This document shows, piece by piece, positions 58,376-64,000 of a stretch of 64,000 nt of DNA (its first letter is position 1; the number at the start of each line of letters is the position of its first letter). The translations under genes and the position numbers were made by a program. The notes beneath the pieces were generated by a model. It was given only the letters and a program-made list of their open reading frames with translations. It did no database searches and was not told the DNA's origin. Source of the stretch: Leptodactylus fallax (Eukaryota; Chordata; Amphibia; Anura; Leptodactylidae). The stretch lies in assembly GCA_947044405.1 (NCBI GenBank), contig CAMRHE010000028.1, positions 6,367,001 to 6,431,000 of the forward strand, read 5' to 3'.

Positions 58376-60020
58376 CCCCACTGAGTGACAATCAGCTGCT
58401 ACCTATTGGACTATTCTGGTAGATAATGGCCAAATTTATACTTGCCAATCCTTGATCCAGAAGGCCCGTCTCCTGTTTGAATTCAGCTTGCTGCTGCGTA
58501 TTACGTCTGGATCCTGAACAACTTAAGGATGTAGTCCTCACATTCAATGACTGGATGGAAAGAAAAGCTCCATTGTTTTGCCTGGGACAGATATTTGCCA
58601 GGACTGCCCTATAAGAACCGTAATAGTACAGATTGTAACCCCAGCCCGTGCTGTACAATTGTAGCACTAGTGGATGGTACTTAATGAATAGTTGGGTGTC
58701 AGCGGTAACATTCACTGCCAGGATAGGATATGGGTCTCTGATCCTGACAGTTTAACCCCTTGGATGCTGCAATCACCACTGTCACAAGTAGTAGGGGCTC
58801 TCTCTGTAAGCCCACTGGCATGATTATGGGGTTTCGGTGGGTCGCCATGGCAGTATGTAATTGATCAAATGATTGCTTGCTCTATTTCTGAAAAATACAT
58901 TGTTTCCATGAAAAACTTGCTTTATTGTGGGGAAAAATGGATGGCCATCCATGTAACAGAAGAATCGCTCTAGACCTCTTGAATGAGAGACACTTTCATA
59001 GACTGGGATGACTCTCCATTCTGGCTCATAGAAGGGGGTCCTGAGTGAAGGGCCCCCTCCATGATGTCCATAAGCACACCCCATTTTTTTTCAGGAGCCA
59101 GCATTAGTTGCATCAATCTAAATGAGGGGCAGCATAAAATCGCTCCTCGCAGTTTGAGACATAACTTACACGTGTCCAGATGACTCTGAACGCTCTAATA
59201 TACTAGTGAGTCAATGCCTTCAGCACAATAACAATTGGAAACGATCCTCGCCACTTGTCATATAGACACAATCTGTCCCGTATTGCTCCGCGCCCCTCTG
59301 TGCACCAGCGTTGTGACAATTATATTCTTCTTTTCCACCGCCCCAAGTTCTGGCCTTGGGTAAACTAAAAAAGAATTATATGTTTGGATGAACCGGTAAA
59401 AATCAGATTGATAATTACGCCGCGGAATGAGCAGCGCCGTGGCTATTTTTAATTGAGATCTATTCCTGTAGCCAAAGAACACAAAGAGCATTAGGGATGG
59501 TGTAAGTACCAGCCGTAGCATTTCCCAGACTGCACCAGAGGCGATGCTTGCTCTGTCTTAGCATCTGGAAGCTAAAGCATATGTTGGATGTTAGCCTGGG
59601 TGTACACAACGTGTCCTATTTATTTAAGGCTTCCTTTGAAGGCACAACTTACAAGTGTGTTTCTTAGGGGTACATGTCAGACTTGATTTAGCATTGACTT
59701 GATTTTGGATACTCCTGAACAGCAAAAAGGCAACATTTTGGGGGAGGAACGTGGCTGCTATCTGAGCAGCGATCTGTCACTTTCATTTATGTAGCTCAAG
59801 GACATCTACGAAAGCCGCATCACCGAGATTTCAATAAATTAGAATATGCTTTGTTTAAAGAACAGTATACACAGTAGTAGTGCGCCTGTTCACCGCAAAC
59901 ATGGCTTTTGATTAAAGTGTGAGACAAAGATATACAATATCCGTATGCATTATTTATCTGTGGATATAGCACAGGCCATGTATATATGAATATAAAAATA
60001 AGTATTCTACCAGGGTGATA
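58376..60020. other. gpd2 intron, no gene seen
   Basis: Mostly unrecognised. 59380-59480 (CAGATTGATAATTACGCCGC, GCCGTGGCTATTTTTAATTG) is repeat-free and TAAT-rich, and could be part of a conserved element. Confidence 0.45.
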
Positions 60021-60354
60021 TTAAAGGGGTTGTGCAGAATTTTTATTTTTTTTTATTTTTTATTTTTTTTTTATATAAAGGGGTCGACAACAGTCCCCTG
60101 CAAGGATCAGCTGTTTGTGGGTTCATCCAGCTCCGTGCCCTGTATAATGGCTGGGTGCGGTACTGTACCTCAACTTCCACTGAATTCAATTGGACTCCAT
60201 GCACTGTATTATAGTATACGGATGCATCTCTGCATAGCTGATCCGTGCGGGGGGTTGGCTGTTGGCCCCCCACCGATCAGATGTTTATGGACTGTCCTAA
60301 GGATAAGCCATAAATTAAAAAAGAAAAAAAAAAAATCCTGGTTAACCCCTTTAA
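60021..60354. mobile_element. TTAA-type MITE, copy 4
   Basis: TTAAAGGGGTTGTGCAGAAT at the left and TCCTGGTTAACCCCTTTAA at the right, bounded by TTAA (60021-60024 and 60351-60354). The interior holds T-rich and A-rich arms, GGATCAGCTGTTTGTGG and CACCGATCAGATGTTTATGG, and a palindromic centre. Same class as 30753-31149. Confidence 0.85.
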
Positions 60355-62479
60355 ATCTTCTTAAACAAGTCAAAACTTGCCATGGCTTCCTTGTACTTGT
60401 TGTCTTACACTAGGGGTTAGTTTATCGTACCTTTCATACCCTTTGCAGCTGGCGTGATTATTGCACACTTACAATTTCACTGCACGAGCCCCGCACAGAA
60501 GGGCAGTTCAGTTGCAGCAGAAAGGCATACCTGGAGGTGCTCACACTCCGGACCTAAAACTTCACTTGACCAAACTATAGAAACACAAAGTAAAGTGCAG
60601 CAGTTTTTCACGCACAACTTCAGACGACTGGAGTTTCCACAAGGTGACGCTCTCCACTGTACTCATGGACTTGGCCGCGGCTCCTCATGACGCGGTAGCT
60701 GTTTCCCAGGATGGTGTGGACCAAACAGTTGAATGGACTCTGCACACAGTTTGGTCTTGGCTCTGCCAACTCCCTGGAAAGGCACAAAGGCCACTCAGTG
60801 CACCATTGACTCGAGGTACCTGTAAGCTTTACGCCACAACCAGTGCGCGGTTATATGGGGTCATAGCCTAGCCAACTACTCCCATGGCACTACACCTGGA
60901 GTGGCTACCGTTCTACCTATACCTGCAAAGAAAGCATGGAGGTCAACCCATTGCATTATCACCGACAATACAGCACACCACACATCGGTCAGTGAAATAC
61001 GCAAAACATTGCCTAAACATGGCTATATGCCATTATATAGGGGCTGCTAAAATGTCCTGGGTAGAGACACTGTATATGGTCATTTATGGTTACAGGCGTT
61101 TCACAGAACACTTTTAATGAGTTTCACTCAGAGGACATCATAGACTATGTTCACATAGGCATCATGGCTTTCTTTAAAGGGAGCCTTTCAGCAGTTTTGA
61201 CCCCTGAAAATGGCGGATGGATTTATATAGGTGATGGAGAGAATATGATAATGCTTCCTACATGACCAAGAAATCCAGAATTTTAATGCTTCCAGCGCTG
61301 GGATTGCAAGGACTTTTTTTCATGTGCATTGTCTTAGGTTCTCTGCACTGAACGCTTCCCGACCCCAGAATAATTCTGCGCTATTCTTGCTGCCAAAAGT
61401 GGCAGCACTGTCTGCTGAGCGGATGGAGGTGAAGTCAGCCTGACAGACAGATCATTACATCATCTTCTCTACAGATACCATAGGGACTTGTGTACACATT
61501 CATAGTCTATGGACCCATCCCTTGTAAACACACGTGACCATGGTCAAACTGGATCACAAGAGTATCGGAGGATCCCAATGGGTCTCAAAGATTCAGAAGA
61601 ATACATTCATAATCAAGGGTGACTTTAGGCCCCCATTTAAAGGGTTACTCCCATCTTGACCTTTCATGGCCTGACTCTCCTGAGGTGGTTGGACGTTACT
61701 GCTGTTCAGCTGTTTTCATAACTTCTTTAGGGGTCATTTCCTATGGCGGGATCATTGATCCCCAACCCAAAGTTGCACCATGCCAATGCTTGTAGCTACA
61801 GTTCTCAAGAATAGAATGCAAGTATCTATATTTGCAGTCCTAAATTAAATACAAAAGGACAGTGGTATACAAATCATAAGGAAAATATAGAATTAAATGG
61901 GTTTTCCAGTATTGTTAGAATAAGCCATTAATATCTGATTGGGGAGCCAACATCAGGACACTGCACCAGTCGGACACACACAGTCCTATAGAGTTTATAG
62001 AGCCAAAAGTTTCATCTGAGCATAGTCACCAAGCCACGCTATTACAGCTCATCTCACATTCATTTTAGTGGAAGCAGAATTGCCGTAACATTGTGTGGTC
62101 ACTATGAAATCGAGCCCTCCCCTCTGCAGGGGAACCGTAGTATTCCATGCCGCCATTGAGTGGACATGTGACCATAAAATACATGGACATCTACCTGAGT
62201 TGGAGCTGTCCTTAGCAGATCTTCCCTGCCTGAATGTGCAATCTGAGTATCCTCCACTATACATTGCTTTTAATGGCCGGCTCGGATCCATGAAAGTGGA
62301 TCTGAATAGGACATGCTGTAAAAATAATGTAGCAAAACATGGGAAGACACTTGGATTGCCGTCTCGGTTGTGTACATGAAGCCTTAGGTATGTATCCATG
62401 TAGAGAAGAGTCGTCTTCATGAATAGTATCAGTAAAAACTTCTCTCTCTTTGTTGGAGTTTCCCAATAAATGAAGGCAT
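60355..62479. other. gpd2 intron, no gene seen
   Basis: 60440-61150 and 61200-62400 show no recognisable exon or element. TTTAAAGGGAGCCTTTCAGC near 61176 and TTTAAAGGGTTACTCCCAT near 61637 may be ends of old TTAA-type MITEs. Confidence 0.45.
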
Positions 62480-63190
62480 TGTCTAAAGAATTTTAACATA
62501 ATGTATTTCCCTTTTTTTCCCGTCCACAAAAGCTGAAATAAACCGCTTTTTTTTCCTTGTTTCCACCTGACTGGCCGGACACCTTGTTCTACATTACAAT
62601 TGAAGCACCCAAATGTATTGCATCTGCTACACTGGTATTTCTGCAGCGGCTGCCAAACTAAAGGCACATTTGCGGGTTTTATTAACATATGTTTCTAACA
62701 AAACCACATCTTGTATGTTCCTCAGCTGCTCGGCACCATGGCAGCGGTCCCAAAAGCCTACAGACGATAACTGAATCTCCTGCTGTACCTGTAACAATTT
62801 AATTGTATAAGTCAGCCCAGTCAGGCATTCCCGGCTCATGACTCGGAGACATGAAATTCATTGTCATTATTGTCCCTGTCATTTTGTATCATTATGTCTT
62901 GCTGCAGAATTTTCCTCACTCCAGTGCTTTTTCTACCTCCAGGAATCAGAGATTATGGCTGAGGTTGGGGCGGGGGCAGGACTATGAACTACATTTACCT
63001 CAAGGGAGCCTCATATTATACCGTTTTTTTCCTCCTGACTGGCTGGATTTGACTGTTTATTCCCCGACACCGGCCACGACAAAATTACATGTGGTTTTAT
63101 GGAAATGTTAGATCCCGTGTGCTTGACCCTTCTCTGCCGAAAGGGACATTAATGCATTCGGGGGCACTTCAGTAATAAAAGGGAGAAGGG
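62480..63190. promoter_or_regulatory. Candidate conserved non-coding element 5
   Basis: Repeat-free block with GGCACATTTGCGGGTTTTATTAAC near 62660, ACAATTTAATTGTATAAG near 62793 and CCTGTCATTTTGTATCATTATG near 62873. The 143-codon open frame on the - strand at 62257-62688 looks like chance. Enhancer-like by appearance only. Confidence 0.3.
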
Positions 63191-63410
63191 TTAAACATTA
63201 GTGCGGCTGAAAGAAGTCTGTTTTTTTTATTTTATTTTTTTATTTTTTTTTTTTTATCTTTTGTTCTATTTTTTTTCATGCACGCACAGCTCTTCGAATG
63301 GGGGGGGAACAGATGTGTATAAATGGATGTTTATGATTGCAAATGTATAGATTTTTTTTTATTTTTGTAGTACTTTTAAGTGCATACTTATTTCTATGGA
63401 CATAATTGTC
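63191..63410. other. T-rich tract
   Basis: Long T runs at 63220-63275 and 63350-63365. No gene. Confidence 0.7.
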
Positions 63411-63800
63411 ATATGTGCAAAAGTTTTAGGCAGGTGGCTGAATGCTGTAGAGTAAGAATGCTTTCAGAAATAGAAGGGTTAATAGTTTATATTATGAGGC
63501 GAAAGAGACATGTAAATGCCATCAATATTTGGTGTGACCTTTGCCCTTTGGAGGAGGAGTCCTGGAAGTGATGATCCGGCCCCCACAGATATAGCCCTGA
63601 TCTCATCATCATCCAGTCTGTCTGGGATGAAATGAAGAGACAGAAGGATTGGAGCAAGCCTACATCCACAGAAGATCTGTGCTTAGTTCTCCAAGATGGC
63701 GGCGGGAACAACCTCCCTGCCCAGTTCTGCCAAAAACTGTCTGTACTGAGAAGAAGGCAAAGGGCAAAGGTCACACCAAATATTGATGGGATTTACATTT
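63411..63800 (+). mobile_element. Tc1-like deletion derivative, copy 3
   Basis: ATGTGCAAAAGTTTTAGGCAG and AGAATGCTTTCAGAAATAGA, then the same internal junction as 39261-39620 (TGTGACCTTTGCCC|TTTGGAGGAGG). The + strand transposase tail is longest here: QSVWDEMKRQKDWSKPTST, VLQDGGGNNLPAQFCQKL, RQRAKVTPNIDG, the normal C-terminus of this Tc1 group. The right terminal repeat is absent. Confidence 0.85.
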
Positions 63801-64000
63801 TTGGAGTGGTGGAGTATGTCTGCCCCAGTCACTGCCTGTAAGTGAGCGACTTGGGATCCCCATTTGCAGTAGATGGTTGTGATTGTAGGACAATCCCTTT
63901 TAAGTTCGTTTTTACAGGCCATAGAACTCTGTATGTGATTTGTGATATCCTTCATAATTTTCAAAGGATATGATATTCCATGTAATACACATTTGAGCTG

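Noticed and set aside
60440..61117. Several 75-78-codon frames as a possible gene
   Set aside because: Different frames with no splice logic or recognisable protein; they look like chance in a moderately GC-rich stretch.

Overview
This is a vertebrate nuclear genome window, most likely from a frog (Anura). One protein-coding gene has canonical GT-AG introns of 0.4 to more than 18 kb. It is set in dense DNA-transposon debris (Tc1/mariner relics, hAT, many TTAA- and TA-flanked MITEs) and many unrelated minisatellites. The frog placement rests on the repeat style and is an inference; no species can be read from the sequence.

The gene is gpd2, the FAD-dependent mitochondrial glycerol-3-phosphate dehydrogenase, on the + strand. 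A GC-rich promoter with two CCAAT boxes and an ETS site, plus a probable non-coding first exon, lies at about 17.88-18.17 kb. Five coding exons follow (36664-36762, 43932-44103, 46007-46131, 50380-50477, 50851-51014). They join in frame into residues 1-219 of an enzyme of about 727 residues. The rest lies beyond the window, and the last visible intron is longer than 12.9 kb.

Upstream (1-17.8 kb) are two intact tRNA genes on the - strand, tRNA-Ala(CGC) and tRNA-Gly(GCC). With them are minisatellites of 31, 44, 49 and 28 bp, a 1.7-kb nested foldback, a 294-bp foldback and a long TATC-type microsatellite. Intron 1 (18.2-36.65 kb) holds a complete but dead Tc1 element, an internally deleted second Tc1 family, a hAT element with a clean 8-bp target duplication, four TTAA MITEs, a TA-flanked mariner MITE, a second 49-bp array and a 26-bp array. 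The later introns hold a third 49-bp array, a Penelope-like insertion with 55-bp perfect inverted repeats and a hammerhead-like motif, more Tc1 relics, a 30-bp array, and several repeat-poor stretches that look like candidate conserved non-coding elements.

I found no clearly new biological system. The items best worth a second look are the hammerhead-bearing insertion at 44430-44955, the 49-bp minisatellite family (three loci, two orientations, a 245-bp higher-order repeat), the nested palindrome at 9010-10680, and the candidate regulatory stretches in the gpd2 introns.
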